Assembly (NCBI RefSeq): GCF_003443895.1
Contig: NZ_QQOA01000031.1
Span: 1-64,000, forward strand
Origin: Paraburkholderia phosphatilytica
GTDB taxonomy: Bacteria > Pseudomonadota > Gammaproteobacteria > Burkholderiales > Burkholderiaceae
Length of the DNA: 64,000 nt
Direction of reading: 5' to 3'
Every line of letters begins with the position of its first letter. Positions within the stretch are counted from its first letter, which is position 1. A program made the translations under genes and the position numbers. The notes beneath the pieces were generated by a model. It worked only from the letters and a program-made list of their open reading frames with translations, was not told the DNA's origin and did not search any database. This document shows positions 56,617 through 64,000 of the stretch, one piece after another.

Positions 56617-57318
56617 TCAGAGCGACGTGCCCTTGACGAAGTATTCCTTGCGGCCGCGCATCGATTCGATGCGCTCGACGAGCAGCGCAAGGTCCGCGTC
56701 GGATTCGAGCGGATTCAGGTGTTCCGCGTTGACGGTCAGCACGGGCGCGCCGTCGAAGTGATAGAAGAAGTCGTTGTACGCGTCGCACAGCGAGCGCAGG
56801 TACGCGTCGGGAATCTGCAGCTCCATCGCGATCGCCCGCTTCTGGATGCGCGAGAACAGCACCTCGGGGCTCGCCTGCAGATACACGACGAGGTCCGGCA
56901 TCGGCGCCGGCGCATCGATGCGCGGCGCGAGCGTGCGGTAGAGCTGCCACTCGTCGTCGGGTAGCGTGAGCCGCGCGAAGATCGCGTTCTTCTCGGTCAT
57001 GAAATCCGTGATGATCGATGCGCCGCTGACCTGCGCGTTCGCGATCTCCTGCGCCTGCTGTGCGCGCTGCAACGCGAACTGCAACTGCGTGGCGAGCGCG
57101 TAGCGCGCGGTGTCGCGATAGAAGCGTTCGAGAAACGGGTTGTCCTGCGGCCGCTCGAAGATCGGTTGCATCGACCAGCGCTCCGACAGCCGCCGCGCGA
57201 GCGACGTCTTGCCGACGCCGATCGGCCCTTCGATCGCGAGGTGGCGCACGGGTGCGCGCATGGCGGGCGCCGTCACCGTCAGCGGTGCGGTCTGGGAAGA
57301 AACGAGCGGTGAACTCAT
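56617..57318 (-). CDS. deoxynucleoside kinase
   Basis: A 233-residue dNK-family (deoxyadenosine/deoxyguanosine kinase-like) enzyme. Walker A LAIEGPIGVGKTSLARRLSE, ERPQDNPFLERFYRD, and the C-terminal DAYNDFFYHFDGAPVLTVNAE are visible. ATG 57318 overlaps the folK stop as ATGA. The genomic pairing with folK and panB is typical of beta-proteobacteria. Nucleoside preference is not inferable. Confidence 0.88.
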   Translation of the reverse strand: MSSPLVSSQTAPLTVTAPAMRAPVRHLAIEGPIGVGKTSLARRLSERWSMQPIFERPQDNPFLERFYRDTARYALATQLQFALQRAQQAQEIANAQVSGASIITDFMTEKNAIFARLTLPDDEWQLYRTLAPRIDAPAPMPDLVVYLQASPEVLFSRIQKRAIAMELQIPDAYLRSLCDAYNDFFYHFDGAPVLTVNAEHLNPLESDADLALLVERIESMRGRKEYFVKGTSL

Positions 57319-57863
57319 CGGCAGTTGCCTTTCGACGTGTCGTTGCCCACGCCCGCGAACGCGCTCAGCAGCGGACACTGGCATGGCGATTTGACCTTCT
57401 CGATGCGCTGCCCGGCGACGGCCGCGAGAAACGCGCCGGCGCGGCCGCGCTGCGGAATGATCAGCGATTCGTCGAGTTCGACGAGAGGGACGAGCACGAA
57501 CGCGCGCTCGGTCATGCGGGGATGCGGAACGACGAGATCCGGCTCTTCGATATACAGCTCGCCGTACAGCAGGATGTCGATGTCGAGGGTGCGCGGAGCG
57601 TTGCGAAAGGGACGCTCCCGGCCGAAATCGGCTTCGATGCGATGGCAGAGCGCCAGCAACTGGCGCACGGGGAGCGCCGTGTCGAGCTTGACGACACAGT
57701 TGTAGTAATCGTCGCCGCCCGCGTCGATCGGGGCGGTTCGATACAGGCTCGATTTCGCGAGCACGGTGATGGTGTGCTGCTGCGCGAGGCACACCACCGC
57801 GTCTTTCAAGGACTGGCGCGCGTCCCCGAGATTCGCGCCGAGGCCGAGATAGGCAACCGTCAT
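57315..57863 (-). CDS. folK: 2-amino-4-hydroxy-6-hydroxymethyldihydropteridine pyrophosphokinase
   Basis: A 182-residue HPPK of folate synthesis, moving pyrophosphate from ATP to the pterin. Start MTVAYLGLGANLGDARQSL, then FGRERPFRNAPRTLDIDILLYG with the two catalytic Asp residues, and VVPHPRMTERAFVLVPL. The C-terminal 25 residues are an extension. It follows pcnB by 58 nt. Confidence 0.95.
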   Translation of the reverse strand: MTVAYLGLGANLGDARQSLKDAVVCLAQQHTITVLAKSSLYRTAPIDAGGDDYYNCVVKLDTALPVRQLLALCHRIEADFGRERPFRNAPRTLDIDILLYGELYIEEPDLVVPHPRMTERAFVLVPLVELDESLIIPQRGRAGAFLAAVAGQRIEKVKSPCQCPLLSAFAGVGNDTSKGNCR

Positions 57864-57921
57864 GGCTTGGGTTCCTGCAACTTCGTGCTGCTCTCGTTCG
57901 ACGGCGAGTACCGCGACCGCA

Positions 57922-59577
57922 TCAGTCGTCGTGTGTGCCGTCGTGGCTCACATCGTGCGATTCCTGTGCGGCGGCGGTCTGTCCGCCTTCCATTCCGGCG
58001 CCCTGTTTGCGGTTCCTGGCGCCACCGCGCCGCCGTCGTTTTCTGGGCGTCCGGTCCTTCCCGCCTTGCGAGAGCAGTGTCTCGCGTGCGGCGGAGTCTC
58101 CATCGATGAAATCCGTCCACCACGCACCGACCGATTCATCCAGCTCGCCCGATTCGCAGCGCAACAGGAGGAAATCATACCCCGCTCTAAATCTTTGGTG
58201 TTCCAGCAGCTTCAGCGCGCTGCGGCCCGAACGCCGTTCGAGACGCAACTGCAGGCCCCAGATCTCGCGCATGTCGGCGGAGAAGCGCTTGTGGATAGCG
58301 AGTTTCTCGGTCTGCATGTCGAGCACGTCGTCCATCGCGCGATGCAGCGCGGGCACGGGGAACTCGCCATTCGCTTCGTATTGCTGCCAGCGCTGCTGCA
58401 CGTCATGCCACAGCAACGTCGCGAACAGGAAGCCCGGCGACACCGGCTTGCCCGCGCGCACGCGCGCATCGGTGCTGTTCAGCGCGAGCGTGATGAACTT
58501 CTCGCCGTGCGGCTGTTCGAGCACGACGTCGAGCAGCGGCAGCAGGCCATGATGCAGGCCTTCCTTGCGCAGCCGCTGCAGGCACGCGAGCGCATGACCC
58601 GACAGCAGCAGCTTCAGCATCTCGTCGAAGAGACGCGCGGCCGGCACGTTGTTGATCAGATCGGCGAGTTCCGTGATCGGCTCGCGGGTCTTCTCTTCGA
58701 TCTCGAAGCCGAGCTTCGCGGCGAAGCGCACGCTGCGCAGCATCCGCACCGGGTCTTCGCGATAGCGCGTGGCCGGGTCGCCGATCATCCGCAACAGCTT
58801 TGCGCGCACGTCGGCCATGCCATTGTGATAATCGAGCACGGTCTGCGTGGCCGGGTCGTAGTACATCGCGTTCACGGTGAAGTCGCGACGCGTCGCGTCT
58901 TCGTGCTGCTCGCCCCAGACGTTGTCGCGCAGCACGCGGCCGCTCGCGTCGACCGCGTGCGTGCGGCGATCGAGTTCGTCGCGGCGCAGGCGACGCGGCG
59001 GTGCTTCGTCGGCGGCAGGTGCGGGCGCCGGTGCAGATGGAGCGGGCGGATCGACGAGCGCGCGGAACGTGGACGTTTCGATGATTTCCTGGCCGAACTG
59101 CACGTGCACGATCTGGAAGCGCCGGCCGATGATGCGCGCGCGGCGGAACAGCTTCTGCACCTGTTCTGGCGTCGCGTCGGTCGCGACGTCGAAGTCTTTC
59201 GGCGCGATGCCGAGCAGCAGGTCGCGCACCGCGCCGCCGACGATGAACGCGCGGAAGCCCGCCTGTTGCAGACCTTCGGTCACGCGGATCGCGTTGCGCG
59301 AGATCAGCGACGGATCGATGCCATGAATGTCCGACGACAGGATGACGGGGACGTCGGGGTCGGGCGCGGCCTGCGCACGGCTCGCCGCGGATTTGCCGCG
59401 GCTGCGGCTCGTGCCGGACTTTGCGCTGGCCTTGCCGCGCGCTGGCGTCCGGCTCGTGGGCTCAGCCTCGCTGTCGTCGGGCGTGTGGCCCTCGGCGGAA
59501 GCATCGGCGCTTGCGGAGGTATCGTCGGCGTCGGCCGCGTCCTGTCCGAACAGCTTACGGATGAGTTTCTTGATCAC
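57922..59577 (-). CDS. pcnB: poly(A) polymerase I
   Basis: A 551-residue nucleotidyltransferase that adds 3' poly(A) tails and promotes RNA decay. Catalytic core: FIVGGAVRDLLLGIAPKDFDVATDA with the Asp pair, RRFQIVHVQFG, then RRDFTVNAMYYDP and DPVRMLRSVRFAAKLGFEI. A low-complexity Ala/Ser/Asp segment (about 12-75) precedes it, and a basic C terminus (RTPRKRRRRGGARN) ends it. The start is GTG at 59577, overlapping the upstream HAD stop as GTGA. Confidence 0.93.
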   Translation of the reverse strand: MIKKLIRKLFGQDAADADDTSASADASAEGHTPDDSEAEPTSRTPARGKASAKSGTSRSRGKSAASRAQAAPDPDVPVILSSDIHGIDPSLISRNAIRVTEGLQQAGFRAFIVGGAVRDLLLGIAPKDFDVATDATPEQVQKLFRRARIIGRRFQIVHVQFGQEIIETSTFRALVDPPAPSAPAPAPAADEAPPRRLRRDELDRRTHAVDASGRVLRDNVWGEQHEDATRRDFTVNAMYYDPATQTVLDYHNGMADVRAKLLRMIGDPATRYREDPVRMLRSVRFAAKLGFEIEEKTREPITELADLINNVPAARLFDEMLKLLLSGHALACLQRLRKEGLHHGLLPLLDVVLEQPHGEKFITLALNSTDARVRAGKPVSPGFLFATLLWHDVQQRWQQYEANGEFPVPALHRAMDDVLDMQTEKLAIHKRFSADMREIWGLQLRLERRSGRSALKLLEHQRFRAGYDFLLLRCESGELDESVGAWWTDFIDGDSAARETLLSQGGKDRTPRKRRRRGGARNRKQGAGMEGGQTAAAQESHDVSHDGTHDD

Positions 59578-60260
59578 GACAGTTGAAAGAGTTCGAGGAT
59601 GCGCCAGCCGCGGGCCTTCGCATGGGCGCGCAGCGTGTCGTCCGGATTGGTCGCGACCGGGTCGGTGACCTTCTCGAGCAGCGGGATGTCGTTGTGCGAA
59701 TCGCTGTAGAAGTAGCTGCGACCGAAATCCGCCCACGTCTTGCCGAGCGACGTGAGCCACGCTTCGGTGCGCACGATCTTGCCTTCGCGGTAGCTCGGCG
59801 TGCCGGTGGGCCGGCCGGTGAAGGCCGATTCCGGATGACCGTCGATGGTTTCGACCTCGCACGCGATCAACGTTTCGATGCCGAAGGCTTCGGCGATCGG
59901 CGCGGTGATGAACGCGTTGGTGGCGGTGACCATGCAGCAGAGGTCGCCTGCGTCCTGGTGCTGCCTGACGAGATCGAGCGCGACCTGCGCAATCTTCGGC
60001 GTGATCGACTCGCGCATGTACTGCTCGTGCAGCGCGCGCAGTTCCGCGCGCGAATACTTCGCGAGCGGTGTGAGCATGGCGACGAGGTACGCGTGAATGT
60101 CCAGCACGCCGGCCTTGTAGTCGGCGAAGAAACGGTCGTTCTGCGCCGAGAAGCTTTCGGCCTCGACAATGCCCTGCTTCACCATGAAGCGACCCCATTC
60201 GTGGTCGCTATCGGTGGGAATGAGCGTGTGGTCGAGGTCGAAGAGTGCGAGATTAGTCAT
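59574..60260 (-). CDS. HAD-superfamily IB phosphatase
   Basis: A 228-residue SerB-like HAD hydrolase: motif I FDLDHTLIP (Asp8, Asp10), motif II MVTATN, Lys in YREGKIVR, and motif IV YFYSDSHNDIPLL. Substrate unknown; relatives act on small phosphates such as phosphoserine or histidinol phosphate. It overlaps hda by 8 nt and pcnB by 4 nt, so all three are probably made together. Confidence 0.9.
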   Translation of the reverse strand: MTNLALFDLDHTLIPTDSDHEWGRFMVKQGIVEAESFSAQNDRFFADYKAGVLDIHAYLVAMLTPLAKYSRAELRALHEQYMRESITPKIAQVALDLVRQHQDAGDLCCMVTATNAFITAPIAEAFGIETLIACEVETIDGHPESAFTGRPTGTPSYREGKIVRTEAWLTSLGKTWADFGRSYFYSDSHNDIPLLEKVTDPVATNPDDTLRAHAKARGWRILELFQLS

Positions 60261-60990
60261 GGGGGGCCATTTTACTTGAAGCGGCTGACGGCGTTGGTTG
60301 CCGGCCGGATTCGGCGAGCATCGTGCGCAAAAGCGGCAGCGTGACCGCGCGCTTCTGTTCGAGCGAGAAGCGGTCGAGCGCGTCGAGGAGCGCCATCAGG
60401 CTTGGCATGTCGCGCCGGAAATGTGTGAGCAGATATGCGGGGACGTCGTCGGCGAGCGCAATGCCGCGCTCGTGCGCAGCCTGCTTCAGCACTGCGGCTT
60501 TCGCATCGTCTGCGAGCGGCGCGAGATGGAAGACGAGCCCCCAGCCGAGCCGCGTGCGCAGGTCTTCGCGCACGTCGAGCGCGATCGGTGCGGCGCTGCC
60601 CGTGGCCACCAGGGCGCTGGTGGGATGCGCGCGCACTTCGTTGAAGAGATTGAAGACCGCGATCTGCTGCGCGGCCGAAAGGCGATCGCAATCGTCGATT
60701 GCGTACAGCGCGACGTGAGGATCGAACGCGAACGCGTCGAGGCCGCTCAGCGGGCCGGCGTAGCGTGCGTTGCCCGGCGCGGCTTCCTGCACGAGCGCCT
60801 GCAGCAGATGGCTGCGGCCGCTGCCCGCTTCGCCCCACACGTAGAACGTGCGGTCGGCGACCGGGCCGGCAGCGAGCGCGGAATCGAGTTCGCGCAGGCG
60901 CGTCACGAGCTCGGCATTGGGGCCCGCGAGGAAGTTGTCGAAGGTCGATGGCGGCGGGGTACCGAGATCGAGCGTGAGTTGGCGAAGCAC
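60253..60990 (-). CDS. hda: DnaA regulatory inactivator Hda
   Basis: A 245-residue AAA+ protein that, bound to the sliding clamp, stimulates DnaA-ATP hydrolysis to prevent re-initiation. The N terminus MLRQLTLDLG is the clamp-binding motif, and the P-loop GEAGSGRSHLLQAL has the Hda-type Arg in place of Lys. The start is GTG (complement of 60988-60990), placing the clamp motif at residues 4-10 as in other Hda proteins. It begins 14 nt after the permease gene. Confidence 0.9.
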   Translation of the reverse strand: MLRQLTLDLGTPPPSTFDNFLAGPNAELVTRLRELDSALAAGPVADRTFYVWGEAGSGRSHLLQALVQEAAPGNARYAGPLSGLDAFAFDPHVALYAIDDCDRLSAAQQIAVFNLFNEVRAHPTSALVATGSAAPIALDVREDLRTRLGWGLVFHLAPLADDAKAAVLKQAAHERGIALADDVPAYLLTHFRRDMPSLMALLDALDRFSLEQKRAVTLPLLRTMLAESGRQPTPSAASSKMAPHD

Positions 60991-61004
60991 GATGAAGTCT
61001 AGAC

Positions 61005-62084
61005 TCAGTTTTTGTAGAGCGCGCTCGACAGATAGCTGCGGCGCAGTTCGCGCCACGCGACGGACAGGATTGCGCTCACCGGCAGCGCGAGCAGCACGCC
61101 GAAAAAGCCGAACAGCTGGCCGAACGCGAGCAACGCGAAAATGACCGCGAGCGGATGCAGCCCGATGCGCTCGCCGACGAGACGCGGCGTCAGAAAGAAG
61201 CTCTCGAGCACCTGGCCCACGCCATAGACGAGCGCCACCGCGCCGAAGCCATACCAGCTGCCGAACTGCAGCGCCGCGGCGAGCAGCGCGAGCACGAGAC
61301 CCGTCGCATAGCCGATGTACGGGATGAACACCGCGATGCCGGTGAAGATGCCCACCGGCAGTGCGATCTCGAAGCCCGCGATGGACAGCGCGACCGCGTA
61401 GAACACCGCGAGCACGCCCATCACGAGCAGCTGGCCGCGCAGGTATTGCGACAGCATCTGGTCCATGTCACGCGACAGCGTCAGCGTGCGATGCAGCCAG
61501 CGGCGCGGAATGAAGCCGCGCACGCGCGACATCATGTGATTCCAGTCGTACAGCAGATAGAACAGCACGAGCGGCACCATCACAAGGTTGCCGATGATGG
61601 TGATCATCACATTGCCGCTCGTGCGGATCGACGTCCACGCGTACATCGCGATGGTCTGCGCGCTGCCTTCGAGCTGGCTCATCACCATGTCGCGGATGCT
61701 CGCGAAATCGAGCGACGCGTCGGTCAGGCCGATTGCTTCGAGCTTCGGCGCGAGCCACTGATGCAGATGCGCGAACAGGGTGGGCACCTGCTGCTTCAGC
61801 TGCGGCACTTCCTTCTGCACGACCACCAGCACGAGCAGCACCAGCATGGTGAGCACGAGCGCGAAGACCAGCATCATCAGCAGCGCGGCGAGGCTGCGCG
61901 GAATGCGCCGGCGCACGAGCCACGCGACGCCCGGCTGCAGGATGTACGCGAGGATCGCGCCGAGCAGGAACGGCGTGAGCACTGGGCTCAGCAGCCACAG
62001 CAGGATGCCGACCGCGAGCGCGATGGCGACCCAGATGAAGGCCTGGCGCTGATAGGGCGTGAAAATGGGTGTGTTGGGCGGCAA
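61005..62084 (-). CDS. AI-2E family transporter (PerM/YdiK-like)
   Basis: A 359-residue membrane protein with about eight helices and the PerM/AI-2 exporter fold: [23 protein letters not shown] in pieces at the start, [16 protein letters not shown] mid-protein, [17 protein letters not shown] and [28 protein letters not shown] at the end. No ATG precedes the first helix; I use TTG 62084 with AGGGA upstream, and a second TTG at 62126 is possible. Transported substrate unknown. Divergent from purM. Confidence 0.82.
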   Translation of the reverse strand: MPPNTPIFTPYQRQAFIWVAIALAVGILLWLLSPVLTPFLLGAILAYILQPGVAWLVRRRIPRSLAALLMMLVFALVLTMLVLLVLVVVQKEVPQLKQQVPTLFAHLHQWLAPKLEAIGLTDASLDFASIRDMVMSQLEGSAQTIAMYAWTSIRTSGNVMITIIGNLVMVPLVLFYLLYDWNHMMSRVRGFIPRRWLHRTLTLSRDMDQMLSQYLRGQLLVMGVLAVFYAVALSIAGFEIALPVGIFTGIAVFIPYIGYATGLVLALLAAALQFGSWYGFGAVALVYGVGQVLESFFLTPRLVGERIGLHPLAVIFALLAFGQLFGFFGVLLALPVSAILSVAWRELRRSYLSSALYKN

Positions 62085-62151
62085 GATCGATTTTCCCTGG
62101 TGTCGTGGGGGGCCTGCGCGGGGCAAATTGCAGGCGAGGCGTCCGGCATCG

Positions 62152-62170
62152 GGTAAAATCGCATTTTACC
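62152..62170. promoter_or_regulatory. palindromic -10 region between permease and purM
   Basis: GGTAAAATCGCATTTTACC is a perfect 8-bp-arm palindrome giving a TAAAAT -10-like hexamer on both strands, 22 nt before the purM ATG. Neither strand has a convincing -35 at 16-18 bp. Confidence 0.45.
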
Positions 62171-62191
62171 GACCTTCTCCCGCACTTCCCC

Positions 62192-63247
62192 ATGAATCAA
62201 CCGAAATCCGCTCCTGACGCTCAGGGGCTGTCGTATCGCGACGCCGGCGTGGATATCGATGCGGGCGACGCCCTCGTCGACGCGATCAAGCCCTTTGCCA
62301 AGAAGACCTTGCGTGATGGCGTGCTTGGCGGCATCGGCGGTTTCGGGGCGCTCTTCGAGGTGCCGAAGAAATACCGCGAGCCGGTGCTCGTCTCGGGCAC
62401 GGATGGCGTCGGCACCAAGCTGAAGCTCGCGTTCCATCTGAACAAGCATGACACCGTCGGCCAGGATCTCGTCGCGATGAGCGTGAACGACATCCTCGTG
62501 CAAGGTGCCGAGCCGCTGTTCTTCCTCGACTACTTCGCGTGCGGCAAGCTGGACGTCGGCACGGCGGCCACGGTCGTGAAGGGCATCGCGCAGGGCTGCG
62601 AGCTGTCCGGCTGCGCGTTGATCGGCGGCGAAACGGCCGAGATGCCGGGCATGTACCCGGATGGCGAGTACGACCTCGCAGGCTTCGCGGTCGGCGCGGT
62701 GGAAAAGAGCAAGATCATCGACGGCAGCACGATCGCCCCGGGCGACGTGGTGCTCGGTCTCGCGTCGAGCGGCATCCATTCGAACGGTTTCTCGCTGGTG
62801 CGCAAGATCATCGAGCGCGCGAATCCGGATCTGAACGCCGACTTCGACGGCCGCTCGCTTGCGGACGCGCTGATGGCGCCCACGCGCATCTACGTGAAGC
62901 CGCTGCTTTCGCTGATGGAAACCATCGCGGTGAAGGGCATGGCGCACATCACGGGCGGCGGTCTCGTCGAGAACATTCCACGCGTGCTGCGCGAAGGTCT
63001 CACGGCCGAACTCGATCATCGCGCATGGCCGCTGCCGCCGCTCTTCTCGTGGCTGCAGAAGCATGGCGGCGTGGCGGATGCCGAGATGCATCGCGTGTTC
63101 AACTGCGGTATCGGCATGGCCGTGATCGTGTCGGCGGCGGATGCCGATGCGGCCGTTGGCCTGCTGTCGGGCGCGGGAGAAATGGTGTGGAAGATCGGCA
63201 CCGTGCGCGAGAGCGGTGCAGGCGAAGCGCAGACTGTGGTGGTGTGA
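62192..63247 (+). CDS. purM: phosphoribosylformylglycinamidine cyclo-ligase
   Basis: A 351-residue AIR synthetase of purine synthesis. Motifs: [73 protein letters not shown] and [19 protein letters not shown] 62192 starts [19 protein letters not shown], the usual beta-proteobacterial form. Convergent with the Fic gene. Confidence 0.97.
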   Translation: MNQPKSAPDAQGLSYRDAGVDIDAGDALVDAIKPFAKKTLRDGVLGGIGGFGALFEVPKKYREPVLVSGTDGVGTKLKLAFHLNKHDTVGQDLVAMSVNDILVQGAEPLFFLDYFACGKLDVGTAATVVKGIAQGCELSGCALIGGETAEMPGMYPDGEYDLAGFAVGAVEKSKIIDGSTIAPGDVVLGLASSGIHSNGFSLVRKIIERANPDLNADFDGRSLADALMAPTRIYVKPLLSLMETIAVKGMAHITGGGLVENIPRVLREGLTAELDHRAWPLPPLFSWLQKHGGVADAEMHRVFNCGIGMAVIVSAADADAAVGLLSGAGEMVWKIGTVRESGAGEAQTVVV

Positions 63248-63267
63248 CGGCGGCTGGCGTTTCTTTG

Positions 63268-63290
63268 TGAGGCGCGTGCGTCGCGCCTCA
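63268..63290. terminator. hairpin between purM and fic
   Basis: Nine-bp perfect arms TGAGGCGCG (63268-63276) and CGCGCCTCA (63282-63290) end exactly at the stop codon of the opposing Fic gene. No T-tract, so a weak or Rho-type terminator. Confidence 0.4.
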
Positions 63291-64000
63291 GTCCGCCGGC
63301 GCTTCGTTACCGGCTGAATCGGCTGGCCCCCACGCCGGTATATCGAGGTAGTAGCGGGTCGAGCGGCCCGCGCCGACCTTGCGCAGCAGGCCCATCTCTT
63401 CGAGTTCGATCAGTTCGCGCGACGCCGTGGCCCGCGACGTGCCCGCGATACCCTCGTACTTTTTTGTACTCATACCGCCTTCGAAGCCGTCGGGGCCCGC
63501 GTCGAGCAACACGTTGACGATCTTCCGCTGTCGCGCGTTGAGTACCTTCTCCTGATGGTTCGCCCAGAACGTGCCTCTGCCTAGGGCGACGTCCACGGCA
63601 CTGGACGCTTCCTCGCAGGACACGCGTACCTGTTCCACGAACCACAGCACCCAGTCAGTCACATCCAGCCCGCTGTGCTGGGCACGTTCGAGCTGCGCGT
63701 AGTATTCATTGCGCTGGTTGAGCAGGCGCTGTGAGGTCCGAATCAGCCGGCTCACCTCACCGCTATCGCGGGCGAGCACCAGATCGATGAGCACGCGGCC
63801 AATGCGGCCGTTCCCGTCTTCGAACGGGTGAATCGTCTCGAACCACAGGTGTGCGAGCGCCGCCTTGACCAGATCGTCATGTTCGGTCTGCGCGTTGAAC
63901 CAGTCGAGCAACGCCTGCATTTCGGCCGGGACGCGAGCCGATGGCGGGGCCTCGTAGTGCACCTTCTGACGCCCGATTCGCCCGCTGACAATCTGCATCG
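63288..64000 (-). CDS. Fic-family protein, 5' end cut by the window
   Basis: At least 236 residues; the N terminus is off the right edge, and the Met at 63998 is probably internal because a typical chromosomal Fic protein has another 110-130 residues (often DUF4172) first. The complete active-site motif HPFEDGNGRIGR is present, so it should be able to transfer AMP or a related group to a protein target. A C-terminal winged helix (about 150-225, SRATASRELIELEEMGLLRKVG) suggests DNA binding. Whether an inhibitory helix is present cannot be seen. Confidence 0.85.
   Translation of the reverse strand, partial: MQIVSGRIGRQKVHYEAPPSARVPAEMQALLDWFNAQTEHDDLVKAALAHLWFETIHPFEDGNGRIGRVLIDLVLARDSGEVSRLIRTSQRLLNQRNEYYAQLERAQHSGLDVTDWVLWFVEQVRVSCEEASSAVDVALGRGTFWANHQEKVLNARQRKIVNVLLDAGPDGFEGGMSTKKYEGIAGTSRATASRELIELEEMGLLRKVGAGRSTRYYLDIPAWGPADSAGNEAPAD

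Overview
The window is a GC-rich, densely packed stretch of chromosome from a Burkholderiaceae bacterium (Burkholderia, Paraburkholderia, Caballeronia or a close relative). This rests on high GC, the protein sequences, and gene neighbourhoods such as queA-tgt-yajC-secD-secF, recG-oxyR-dps, nadK/recN facing hrcA, grpE-dnaK-dnaJ, and hda-HAD-pcnB-folK-dNK-panB. The species cannot be fixed by eye. I saw no rRNA, tRNA, CRISPR array, insertion sequence or prophage. Almost every gene looks intact; only the two edge genes are cut (pntB on the left, a Fic protein on the right).

Layout. 1-2566: tail of pntB, a WYL regulator with a VOC protein, and a divergent ArsR/SRPBCC pair, each small system with a clear palindromic operator candidate. 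2588-7782: rlmL and the pqi lipid-transport operon, whose PqiA is split into two genes. 8261-10291: cytochrome b561 and an MFS transporter. 10412-16684: secF, secD, yajC, tgt, queA (protein export and queuosine). 16928-22334: recG, oxyR, two tiny ORFs, dps, ubiA. 22492-29551: proC, the PLP homeostasis protein, glcFED and a D-lactate dehydrogenase. 29791-32155: cobalamin adenosyltransferase and a complete hipBA toxin-antitoxin module. 32234-40381: aroG, tldD, a nitrilase-family amidase and the giant AsmA-like yhdP. 40590-49174: glnE, recN, nadK, hrcA, hemH, hslR. 49662-55734: grpE, dnaK, dnaJ and a fused pabBC. 55747-62084 (all minus): panB, deoxynucleoside kinase, folK, pcnB, a HAD phosphatase, hda and an AI-2E-type permease. 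62192-64000: purM and the Fic protein.

The most interesting signal is in the leader of aroG (about 33431-33627, minus strand). A well-spaced promoter is followed by a 23-codon peptide with eight consecutive aromatic codons (FYFYFFWY). Three RNA segments then offer mutually exclusive pairings: a 1:2 protector, a 10-bp 2:3 antiterminator, and a 12-bp 3:4 terminator followed by eight U. This is a textbook ribosome-mediated attenuator placed on the entry enzyme of aromatic amino acid synthesis, reading Phe, Tyr and Trp together. Other points worth a look are the repeated operators over the hipBA promoter, the LTTR-type dyad and two tiny ORFs between oxyR and dps, an intrinsic-terminator-like hairpin inside the pabBC coding sequence, sigma-32-like promoters before both grpE and dnaK without a visible CIRCE element, and a short duplication of the aroG 3' end beside hipA.
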